From Cladorhizidae sp. MBARI D1340-BT2 (lineage: Eukaryota > Porifera > Demospongiae > Poecilosclerida > Cladorhizidae): a DNA stretch of 64,000 nucleotides. Below the pieces are notes generated by a model. It did no database searches and was not told where the DNA came from. It saw nothing but the letters and a program-made list of their open reading frames with translations. The position numbers and the translations under genes were made by a program. Shown here piece by piece: positions 45,387 through 55,790 of the stretch (position 1 is the first letter of the stretch; every line of letters starts with the position of its first letter). Location of the stretch: positions 25,342,370 to 25,406,369 of the forward strand of contig JAQNBH010000009.1 of assembly GCA_028752905.1 (NCBI GenBank), written 5' to 3'.

Positions 45387-46185
45387 ATGAAGGCTAGAGC
45401 ATTAGCCAGAATGTTGAGTGGGTAAATTTAAGTTGATTGTCGAGAAAGTCTGTGTAAAAAACAATTCTAGCATAAAAAGCTATGGTCTCAGCAGTATACT
45501 TGGCTATGTATATGCTACCTCCTGGCATCTCATCAGCTTATCCAGATGCTACTGCTCAACTTTACTTTTCTCTCCTGACATGTTCAAGACAGCAAAAACA
45601 GTAGCGCCTGATTGGCATATGAACAAACATGTGTGAGTCCACTATTGTGGCTTACCAGGGAACAATTCTTATGCCAGTGTGGACAGCAGGTCCCTAACCA
45701 GCTCCAAATATGTAGGAACCAGCTTATTTTTGTGTGTGAACAGCTTGCTTTTACAAATGCCTAACCATCACAAATGCAACTGCGAAGAAATTACTCTACT
45801 ATAGCTAAAGGATCCCAAAATCTAGAACGATCTGTAGATGACTTACCAAGGATGGAAAAATTAACTCAGTATGCAGAACAGGATGTAAAAGATAAAACAG
45901 TTAGAGAGAAATAATTTCATGAACTGTACAACCTAATACCTTTTTTTACGATATCTATTTCTGGTGCTCCTCTCCCTTAAGTATTTCTTTAACTCTTCAC
46001 TTGTATTACAATTAGTTTTTATAATTAAGTACTTCTTTTCCAGCAGTCACTGATAGTAAGCAGCTCCATTTAACAACATGTATGTAGAGTGTATGCATAT
46101 TTTTTATGATGTAACTGTCAACTCACTGATTATAGATGTATACAATAACCAAAAGACACACTTTTCGTGATAGGACTTGATATAG

Positions 46186-46637
46186 GCAGAGCAACGTAAA
46201 CGTGACCGTGCTACTGAAAACCGAAAGCGACTCGAAGGTGACCTTCATACTGATGATCAAAGAACCAGTTTAATCTGAGTTTTTCAATAGTGGAGTTGGA
46301 GAGCTCTCAAAAAGCAACTTTCAGAGAGCTCTCAAAGTGTCGTTGATCTGAAGGAAGAACTTTCAGAGAGCTCTCAAAGTGTCATTGATCTGAAGGAAGA
46401 ACTTTCAGAGAGCTCTCAAAGTGTTCATTGATCTGAAAGAGCAACTTTCAAAGAACTCTCAAAGTATCGTTGATCTGAAGAAGCAACTTTTAGAGAGCTC
46501 TCAAAGTGTCACTGATCTGAAGGAAGAACTTTCAGAGAGCTCTCAAAATGTCGTTGATCTGAAGGAGCAAGTTTCGGAGAACTCTCACACTATCACTGAT
46601 CTGAAGAAGGACTTGATTCACTATGAATCAAGATATG
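46186..46637 (+). pseudogene. coiled-coil exon-like block, right copy
   Basis: Same 42-nt repeats, frame break and splice-like edges as 34616-35067. Confidence 0.5.
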
Positions 46638-47121
46638 GTAAGCAATCATACTATATATGGCATGGTGTCCAGACATTTATTTCTGTATGTGCATAACATG
46701 GATATGTGGGAGGTGATGGCCACAAGCGTGCATGGCAGGATTTTGTTTCTGCTCATGTCTGTTTGTGCATTTGTATGTATGACTGTCTCGGAGGATCATT
46801 GCAAAACTTGGTAGGCAGATTATTAAGTATGTATCATCATTCAATTTTGAAGAGTCATGATCAATGGGGACGGCCCATTATGCTGCTTTTCATAAGTAAT
46901 ATCTGAGGAAAGACTTGTTTCAAGTGCATAATTATGACTAACGTCTTTTTTATATGTTGCCTATTGACCTGTCTGTTCATTTTCCATGTGAGTATGCTAT
47001 TCATTTGGAACTGGGGTAAAAAATTATTTTTAGCATTCATAAAAAGATTTGCATAAAATTATATCTTAGAGAATCGTGCTTAAAGCTTACATATATGTTC
47101 AAACAATTTACATTACTGTAA

Positions 47122-48012
47122 TTATATACTGCAAGCCCATGGGCAATTAAAACCTGAGATTTGTATTGTGGGTGTCCAATCCATATCTTCTGATCGAAAT
47201 ACAACTCTGGGAATCTTGATGCACTTGTCATGGTACCACTCCCCACATTTTGAACATTCTGCCATCCTACTTTTGATCCATGGCATTCTGCAGACGCAGT
47301 ACAGTTCGATTGTTTGAAATGGTTCGATTGCCGGAGAGAGGTTTGTAACAGTTTTACCAGGAAAAGGTAGCATTTTACGTGACTCGAAACAATTTACGAG
47401 GTGACATCTCATTTTGGAGATATCCTTGGCTGGATCTTCACCATAACAGAGGGCTACTGCACAAGCAATAGCAAAAACTCCACAGTCATTACCATTGGTC
47501 TGCTGCTGAATGTTCATAAACCTTGCTGTGATCGTTTTATTCCTTGAAAATACAAGTGCAGCTATCTGTTCAGAAGTTGATTGAGGCAAACGATTGTAAA
47601 GACTATCATATACCTTAATTTCACTATTATCTTCCTTGCTCAGCTCAATGCAGATCCAGTGGTTGTTTTGACTGTTCAAAATCTAGACTGCATGACTCTG
47701 AATAACGTCAGTGCTAAGATTAGAGACCACAGTAGTATCTTGCAATCCATTGATGGAGAGAAGTACTTTTTTGAGAAGTTTCTGAGAGGCATACATATGG
47801 GAATCCACTAACCAGTTTCCATTAAGAATCATGTCACGATCTTCTTTATACAACACTAGGTCTGGGATCCACATTGGTGGGACTGGTATATCAGGGTAGT
47901 GATCAACAATAACTAGTCCAGGCTTTCTATCATCACTGACAGAACTATCTAGAAGTTCAACATCATCGACATTTTTTTGGTCTTTAGTAGCTCTACTGAC
48001 AGTACCACCCAC
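47122..48012 (-). pseudogene. Ulp1/C48 peptidase with PHD finger, right copy
   Basis: Identical organisation to 35552-36442 with the same TAG between SHAV and ILNSQ; catalytic His, Asp, Gln and Cys retained. Confidence 0.8.
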
Positions 48013-48106
48013 AACACTACTATCAGGCCACTTACAGAACTACCTACAAGTTTGACATCATCGACAACTTTTTTCCACAGGTAAGCCAGTAGCTCTGGTG
48101 ATGGCA

Positions 48107-48652
48107 CTACCCACAAACAACACCATCATGGAATCCTTTCTTGTCACTGTTAAAGCAAGGTAATCCAGTATGACATCTTTTGGTGCACAACTTTCTGGCT
48201 TTCTTACAAGAGCAATGAGAGTTTTTGCATCCACCTTTGCAACCACATGAGTTACCATAATAGGCATTCTTAGGGTTAAAGAGCAGTGCAGTTTCTCGTA
48301 GAGACAAAAAGGATTCCATTTTCCAGTCATTTGGTGAAAGCTCGACTTTGCCAGAATACCGCTCAAGTTGTCCATCATAAGCACAGTTTTTCAATACCCC
48401 ATATTGACAACGTAGGCGATACACAGGTCTCTTGGTACCAGAGACAACAACTATTACACATGGTATCCGTCGAAAATCAGTTGATGCTCTGTCGATTCGT
48501 GGGATTTGAATGCTGACTAAATCCCCAACAGCAAATGATTCAACAGCATGGCGTTTCCGTTTACTGTATTGTTTCACCATTCTTTCAGCATTCAATCGAT
48601 AGTTTCTATCAGCTTCCTTTCTTCGTTTGCTATGCTTTTGGCTTGTTGCCAA
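48107..48652 (-). pseudogene. basic/GPY-like domain with CXC cluster, right copy
   Basis: As 36537-37082, but with Arg instead of Ile in the Cys cluster (TK-R-CH). Relatives usually have a basic or Ser residue here, so Arg may be ancestral. Confidence 0.75.
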
Positions 48653-49430
48653 TGGAGTACATGAAGAAATATTTTTAATAAAATGTTTATTACATCATCA
48701 AAATGTTATATAATGGGATTGCTAAAAGTAATTTACTTGTGTTTTCACTCTCAAGTCTCAACACAAGGAAAGCTCTGTGCAATGTTTATTTGGTATTAAA
48801 ATAGAATGTCTAAAATTGTTTTACTCTCCATTATACTGACCCTGGATTAGAGATATTAAAAGGTCTAAAATTGTTTTACTTTGCTTATTTCTGATATCAA
48901 TCTCTGTGCAATGAGGTTCACTACAGTGAGGGACAGATGGTGAGGAGTGTTCAGCAGAGCTTGGATCATCTGAACAAGGTAGAGGAGTAGAACTTTTGTC
49001 TGCTGATACATGTTCCATAGGCTCAGTTTCATTGATCAAGTCTGCGATATCTTCCTCCATTACTGACCCTAGATTAGTACCTGGAAATACACCGCTACGT
49101 GGTGGTTGTCCGTATCCCAATTCGTATGGAGTACACTTCATGGTTTCATGAACACATGTATTCAGTTGATCTAGTAGTATACACACACACACCAAAAAAA
49201 GCAGAGATGACCAAGTATGTGAAGTTCATGCTGCCATCAGGATGCCCATATTAGTACTACAATGGCTGTACTAAACACTCATCTATAACCTATCAATCAC
49301 CATTACCATGAAAAGTTCAGCTAGATTACATATTTATGGTATCTTCTTTTATAGTATCATACAGTCACCAATTATAGTTGTTTATGAATCACTATTGTTT
49401 ATGAAACACTATTATGAAAATCAAACATAC

Positions 49431-51005
49431 ACTGAATTTCAGGTAACCAATGTCACCATGCCATATCACATTCATTCTGTTCAAACCGACATGCAAGAAG
49501 TTCTTCAACTTTAGCATTTGCACGTTCCACTAGACCCTGTGATTAAGGGTGTCTTGGTCGACCGTTTATGATGGTGGCTTTCCTCGGCCAGGTCTTCACC
49601 AGTTTGTCTATGATATGATTGACAAATTCTCTTCCATTATCAGACTGGAATATCTATACATAGGAACACTCAAGCATGCTGTAACCATTAATAATCAATT
49701 ATGGGTCACACAAACCTTGGGAACACCGAAATATGCAAAAACACGACTGGACAAGTTTTTAGCCACCTCAATTGCACTCTTGTGCTCAAGAGCAAACAGT
49801 ACATGGAATTTGGACCAATTATACAAGTAGTGGCCAATCCAGTTATGGCGGTCGTCTGGTCTATGTCGCATGTCAATCAAATCCACCTAAATAAGACAAT
49901 ACTAAATACCAACATATTTGGTACTAATAATATTACCTGTCCTCGAGTGATAAACCCAGAAGAAATGATAGGTTTAAGTGGGGCACTGTTGGTTTGTGGC
50001 TTCTGAAGGTTACACACATTACATATTTGAACGTACTTCTCCACAACAGATCTTGGTAGACACGCATAGTTCGAAGAAATCTAGAGGGAGTATGGTGAAG
50101 ACAGAGAATTGAATTACCAGCATTTTGCATTGATAACCAAAACAGATCACTATTATAAAATGTCGCTGGTTGTTTACCACATACTAAAACAACAGGATTA
50201 ACCCATGGGTATTTAGATATTCAACATTAAAAAGCTGAGAGGTGTATGCTTGCTCTATCTAGTGGATGAAATGGACAATGTAAATCTAAATGCACACACC
50301 CATGTTTTTGCTACTATTAAAAGGATGTAGGTCAAACCGATATAAAATAGGAAATGGGTGCAACATAAGGATTCATAACATCCAAACGTCAACATACTTC
50401 ATAGCGAGTGTTTTATTGTGTCCAAAATGTAACTTCCTGTGTGTTCCAATTTTTAACTAAAAGTCAATTGGAGGTTACTACAATAGTAGTGTTTTACTCA
50501 TATGCTACGCTGCACAGTCCTTGGACTCAATTGAATTTGGATATGACAAATTGTATGTTTGCACTTACCAAAACCATATAAAAGTTAGAGGTAGCAACCT
50601 TATGTCAGGACCTCAATTCAAATATTCATGGACACCTGATTAAAAACATTTTATGGTTGACATGAGCAATACTCATATTATGCACAGCTTATATATCTGA
50701 CAGTCAGTCACAATTTTCAATCTCAGGTGCTATCTTTAGGTGTTCAACCAGTAGAGCTACACTGTACCTACAATATTTGAGTGCTAAAATGAGAGCATGC
50801 ATCAAGGGCTACATTTCAAACACAAGATCACATGCATAGAATCTGTTTTTATATAGAAATGATAGACATTCTGTACCTCGGCTAGAGTCTTTTCATAGCC
50901 CATATGAACTTGAACATCACAGTGCACTCTATTCAAAATTGTATGAAACTCTTCAATGTAAACCACTCTCCGATAATGTCCAAGGATGGAGGAGTCATTC
51001 TCATC
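49431..51005 (-). pseudogene. integrase (HHCC and DDE), right copy
   Basis: Same exons, introns, DDE residues and two stops as 37861-39435. Confidence 0.8.
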
Positions 51006-51249
51006 CTGAAAAAAGATTAGATTAAAACGACACTGTATAACTGCGATTCAGTAAAGGGTCTGGCTCATGAAGCGAATGGCTACTGGATTTCGATCAATTA
51101 AACCAAGTTTTGTCTATGTTATTATCATCCAGGCCTTCAAATAGATTGGCACTTGACTTGTGGCTTTAAACTTATAAAATAAGGAGACCTGTCTAACAAC
51201 AAAATATGTCTCACAAAATATATCACTGGCTATTTGGGTTTAATCATAC

Positions 51250-51485
51250 CTTTTCTTTGCTGGTATACAAAGTACATCCTTAAGCCCAAGAGCAGGGTAC
51301 TCCAAAAGTTTTTTAAAAAATTGTTTCACCCAAAAATTGAATTTAGAATCACTGTTCACCATCTCCCCTTTCAGAAATTTGACAACAGCTTGTCCCTTTG
51401 TTCTTGATATGGTTTTGCTTCCAAGGTTCCTTCCAGAAAGAAAGGTTTGCAGAAGACAATCATCATAGGCATTCTCTCCTTCCAT
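51250..51485 (-). pseudogene. N-terminal exon of the KRBA2-like gene
   Basis: Reading from an ATG at 51485: ENAYDDCLLQTFLSGRNLGS, TKGQAVVKFLKGEMVNSDSK, FNFWVKQFFKKLLEYPALGL and KDVLCIPAKKR, then a donor (AAAAG|GTATGA) at 51249. 'SKF-FWV' followed by 'V-D-L-C-P-KK' is the N-terminal pattern of KRBA2-like integrase proteins just before the zinc-binding region. Upstream, another frame continues for about 90 nt (IPDHQTDRIKFAPTWEEVVG), so the coding region may begin further up with a frameshift. Present only once in the window. Confidence 0.6.
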
Positions 51486-52880
51486 TTCTCCTTCCTACAA
51501 CCTCTTCCCACGTGGGAGCAAACTTGATTCGATCTGTTTGGTGATCAGGAATTGGCTTTCGCGATCCTAGGATTGAGCAAATTCCAGGTTTGCGGATAAC
51601 ATATATATTGTAATTGGCGAGATGCAACAATTGCCTTCAAGCAGTATATAGAAAGGCAGTGCCACAAGTATTCTGTGGAGTAGGTACTGACACAATGGTC
51701 CGGGCATTGTGGTAATAAATATTATTAACCCTGTGCATTTATACTTTGAGACATCAGCAAAACGTTGTCTCAATGTTTACAAAAATGCCTATGATCAAAT
51801 TTTTTTACAAAATATAATGCTCTCTTGCTTTATGGTTAGTGTAAGTAGATCTTCATTATCTTTCATGCAATTAGAGATAGTTCTTGTAGCATTGGTTGCA
51901 CACATCACAAGAATCAATATTTGCATAATACTTACAGGTCCCCAGCATCCTTCTCTGTATACTCAAGTCATTATTCTCAATAGCTCATCCAAACACTGAT
52001 GATGGATGTAGTGTTCTATTTTTTACAAGCTAGCATGCTTAATTATAAATTTTTTTACTGCTTATATCTTGGAATCATCTTCCCTCATAAACTTCAGCAA
52101 CTTATAAGAATTCCTATCACTATGGTCGTTGTGGCTGCTGATTCCAAATCCCTGTCTAGGAAAGAATTCGAGGAATGATGGTTTAGTAGCCATTGCTAAG
52201 AACTGCTACATGTCACTTAAATTGCATGTTGTTGTGCAGGTAGCTAATACTATACAGAATGCTTGTGATACTGCATCTGTTTATGCTGCTTGTAGTAAAC
52301 TATTGCATTTCCATATACATAACTACAAGTAATAATTACCTACCTGACTGTATGCTTGCATAAAGATATAAATATTATCCAGTTAGCAATTCCATTCTTA
52401 TTTACATAGCATTAGAGATTCATGCCTTCATGGACTATCCTTGTCACAACTGTCAAGCAAAAATAACAGGGCACCCGACCTTCAAAATTAAGCCACTGCT
52501 ACGAAAGGAACTAAGTCGTCTGGAATTATCCTAACACTGGCTTTTTCAAAAAGGTTGCTTGGGCCAAAAAATTAACTTGGTTGTGAGGCTCGTTATGGAA
52601 AGGCAAGGATCCAGTTCTAGTAGAAGCACTAGAAACATGTTAAGCAATATTGCCAGCCATATTAAAACACAAACACAGAATCTCCAACTACTTGTACCAT
52701 TCATTGCGCTGCCTGGCACCAGAATGTTAGCAGTTGAATCGGAATGGACTTCCCTGGCTGCTGGGGAGCCACTCTCGAGAACCTGAACTGAAGCCAAGAC
52801 CACCAAGATCACCATAATTTTGGTATTCAGTTATTTATCACAACCTTTTTGAAATAGAAAGCCAAAGTTTGTACTTGTCA
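51486..52880. other. no gene recognised
   Basis: Open frames of 60-96 codons (51709-51999, 52129-52332, 52559-52786) show no family resemblance. Near 52440 a frame reads CHNCQAKITGHPTFKIKPLL with a Cys pair, too short to name. Confidence 0.4.
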
Positions 52881-54250
52881 TCAATAGGAGCCTCTAGCCC
52901 TAGATACCTACTACTCTAATGCCCTAGCAGTTTTAGAACTTCTATAACTTTTGACAAACATCAGATGAAGAATTGCCAAGAAATATATATATACCATGAG
53001 ATGTGTTTTTTAACTCTCATTTTTCTCAGCTAATGTTCATTGTGTATCAGTGTCAAGTTAAACAGAAACTTGGAGCTCTGGAGACTGATAATATATTTAG
53101 GATGTATGTGGTGAAAAATGGAAATCATTGACTTCTTTTAATATCATGTAATTCTGACAGTTTTCCACCTGTTCTTTATATATGTACGCACTTTATTATT
53201 TAGAGGACCACGATACAGCTGTGATTTATTATCCCTACATATATAGTATGAATGCATTCTTGATTTATATTTTGTTTACTGTAACTTTAGACCCTGGATT
53301 GCCTACAAGTGCTGGTACAAATATTGGGACATCAGAGGTCTTCCATTCAAAAGATCCATAGAGGTGGATACTCTATTGTTGTATTTTCTTGATTTAATGA
53401 ATGTTTTATTTTTGAGACTCCTTCCTTCCTTGATGACAAGCCAGTGAGAATCTCGGTAGGTGTAACTTAGTTTGGAATACTGGATTTATTCAATCTGTTT
53501 ATTTTTCCATGTGGATAATTTTTACACAAATTGACTATTTTTCTCAGCTCATGTTCAAAGATGTCAGTCAAGAAAGTAGGATTACTCTGACAATTTTTAC
53601 ATATGCTCTACAAAAATATTGTTTAAATGGGCAAGCACTCTTTTAAAACACAATGGGAAAAGTAGGTCCTAAAACTACACAACTCTAGTATGGCACCAAA
53701 CATTGATTGAATTAGCTTAGTATGCACACAGTATAAACGCATTCTAAAATGTCCCATTTTTTATCCAGGATTGCCTACAAATGATGTTCCAACATTTGGC
53801 CTCTCAGGAGATGGTCTTCCAGCCATACATGTGAGCCAATAGCTCTATCCTTGACTGGTGAGCAAGCCTATGAAATTCCTGGTATGTTTGGAGTACTGTT
53901 TAGATGAGGTGTTTATGACAAAATTCTCTCGGAACAAATAAAGAAATTTTGTAATGTCATTGTCCTAATAATGTATAGGATAGCTTGATTAGAACATCTG
54001 TGAGATTTACATCAATATGAATACATGCTGAGAAATATGTCATATGAAAGATTGTGTCTATTGATAACCTATTTTTCTCAGATCATCTCACAAACATTAA
54101 ATTTGCACTTCAGTTTGCATAGGAACATAGTCAGCACCTTCCACATTACAAGTATCCACTATGCAATTTTCTCTGATGACTGGATGCTTGTAGCGACCGC
54201 CCAGTGCATCATAGTATGTGACAGATAGCAAAGATAGAAGGAAAGTTAGC
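52880..54250 (+). repeat. diverged local duplication with exon-like blocks, first copies
   Basis: Sequence from about 52890 ('cctctagcc...gcagttttagaactt...acatcagatgaag...ttcattgtgta...aattctgacagttttccacct...gatttattatccctacat...aactttag') recurs in order at 54900-55250. Within it, a block opening PGLPTSAGTNIGTSE lies at 53291-53360, with a decayed partner TPSFLDDKPVRIS near 53417-53455 before GTAGGTG. A second block, GLPTNDVPTFGLSGDGLPA, lies at 53770-53830 before GTGAGCC, with TGEQAYEIP|GTATG at 53854-53882. Stops and lost splice edges suggest these are decayed copies of the better-preserved pair at 55251-55425. Confidence 0.55.
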
Positions 54251-54368
54251 AATAAAAATCCATTGGTTGACTTTGTTGAACCTGAAGTCGACTACTTGAT
54301 AGTTTTAATCAATGAGGGGATCAATAATGCCTTAGCTAAAGTAGAAGCACCAGCTAGACATTAAAATA

Positions 54369-54484
54369 ACCAGCAAATCCTCACCTAGGGCTAACTAACC
54401 TCTAACTTTATTGCAATGGTAACACAACCAGCAAATCCTCACCTAGAGATAACTAACTTCTATCTTCATTGCAATGGTAACACA
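54369..54484. repeat. 58-bp tandem duplication
   Basis: 'accagcaaatcctcaccta' through 'cattgcaatggtaacaca' occurs twice in direct order (54369 and 54427) with a few changes. Confidence 0.85.
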
Positions 54485-54899
54485 GGGTGTGCATTTTACA
54501 ATCAACATTCAAATTTCATAATTCAAGCACCCACCTTAGATGTTCAAGGCGAGTGAGTAGTTCGACTCCCTTTATTTCCCTTAGGGTAGGTATGTATCTT
54601 TATAGCCAGGTATTGCACTGGTACTCTCTATATTAAATGGAGGTTGATATTAAAAAATCATGTCTTAGCTCTAACTTATTTAAGCAGTTTCTTAGCATCC
54701 TGATGGTGGTTTCTTCCTCAAAAAGGAATTCCAGCTTACCATGATACTTCACTATGATAGTGCCTGGTGGACATTAAAAAAATCCAGGAAATTTATTTTA
54801 AGTCTATCCATAACAAACTAAAATTGTTAAAGAACATAAACACAAGAATTTGAATTGTATGTGTGGAGCTAATCTGAGAGCTGAATCAGCAGCTACATG

Positions 54900-55790
54900 C
54901 TCTAGCCTCCTACTGTTCTACAGCTGTAGCATTTTAGAACTTGTATAATTTTTTCCAACATTCTGATGAAGTAGTTCCGATAAATATAGTGTATAAGATG
55001 TAGTCAGCTTGTGTTCATTGTGTATTGGTATAAAGTTAAAACAGCTCTGGGCAGAGAGTGTGTTACAATGGAGGTAGGTGAAAGTTGGAAGACATTCATC
55101 TCCTTTCAAAGTCTTATAATATTGACAGTTTTTCCACTTATTCTTTATAAATGCACTGTACTTTGTTGATTATTGTGCCACCAAGGATAAGCTCTGATTT
55201 ATTGTCCCTACATAGTATGAATACATTCTTGATATATACTCAAACTTTAGATCCTGGATTGCCTATAAGTGGTGGTCCAAAACTTAGGACATCAGGTCTT
55301 CCATCACCACCATCCAGACATGTGAGCCAATACTCTATCGTAGTGTTTGCTTGCTTAATTTTACAGTGATTGTTTTAACTTTCAGACTCAATCCTTTTCT
55401 GGTGAACAAGTCTATGAAAATCCTGGTATGTGAATACTGAGAGGTTCATGTTATTTTACATATTTTAGATTTTAGGTACTGTTAACAAATTAATTCCCTT
55501 GACATAAGTAGCCTAATACTCTACAAGTCTAGCTTATTTAAAACACTAATGTTTTTACGTCAATATGATGAACACATGCCGAGAATGAAAGGTTTGTGTC
55601 TCTTCAGTCTGTGTATGCAACATAATTGTGCTTTGTAAGTAACAAATGCTCACAATAGAGTGTGCTCTGATGTATGATTTGAGTGGGTGTGTGTAGTGAT
55701 CGCCCAGTGCATAATATCCTGTGACAAATAACAATGAAAGGAGACAAGTAGGGATGTAGATACATTGGTAGTGTGGCAGAGCCAGAGAGA
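54900..55790 (+). repeat. diverged local duplication, later copy
   Basis: Matches 52890-53300 and then 54190-54250 ('cgcccagtgcat.at...tgtgaca.ata'). Contains the exon pair at 55251-55425. Confidence 0.6.
55251..55425 (+). CDS. exon pair: Pro-rich block and YENP block (partial gene)
   Basis: Exon one (55251-55321, 71 nt) lies between CTTTAG and GTGAGC and reads, after two bases of a split codon, PGLPISGGPKLRTSGLPSPP then SRH. Exon two (55386-55425, 40 nt) lies between TTTCAG and GTATGT and reads TQSFSGEQVYENP plus one base. Phases are compatible: the extra G plus AT would restore Asp before PGLP, so tandem pairs could splice into a repeated protein. The TyrGluAsnPro motif fits the pY-x-N form bound by Grb2-type SH2 domains when phosphorylated, so a cytoplasmic receptor tail is conceivable. 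That is inference; no transmembrane or kinase exon is seen. Confidence 0.4.

Larger units (their letters stand above)
39630..51190. repeat. 11.57 kb tandem duplication, right copy
   Basis: Near-identical to 28061-39620. It adjoins the presumed original right flank, including exon 1 of the integrase gene at 51250-51485, so this copy's right end and the left copy's left end are the ancestral borders. Confidence 0.95.
47122..51485 (-). mobile_element. KRBA2-like/Ginger-like integrase-CXC-Ulp1-PHD gene, right copy, with exon 1
   Basis: Exons correspond to the left copy plus 11570: zinc-binding 51005-50877 and 50080-49937, core 49886-49716 and 49653-49431, post-core 49170-about 48826, basic/CXC about 48645-48107, Ulp1-PHD 48012-47122. 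The same three stops are present. In addition an N-terminal exon lies at 51485-51250, outside the duplication. The intron between it and the zinc-binding exon (51249-51006) crosses the duplication edge at 51190. This is the more complete of the two copies and presumably the parent. Start codon and any promoter upstream of 51485 are unclear. Confidence 0.75.

Noticed and set aside
28061..51190. The two 11.57 kb copies as long terminal repeats of a giant element
   Set aside because: They are directly adjacent with no internal region, and contain unrelated decayed elements of different ages.
54540..54600. Possible tRNA B-box (GTTCGACTCC) near 54560
   Set aside because: No A-box at proper spacing and no cloverleaf found by eye.
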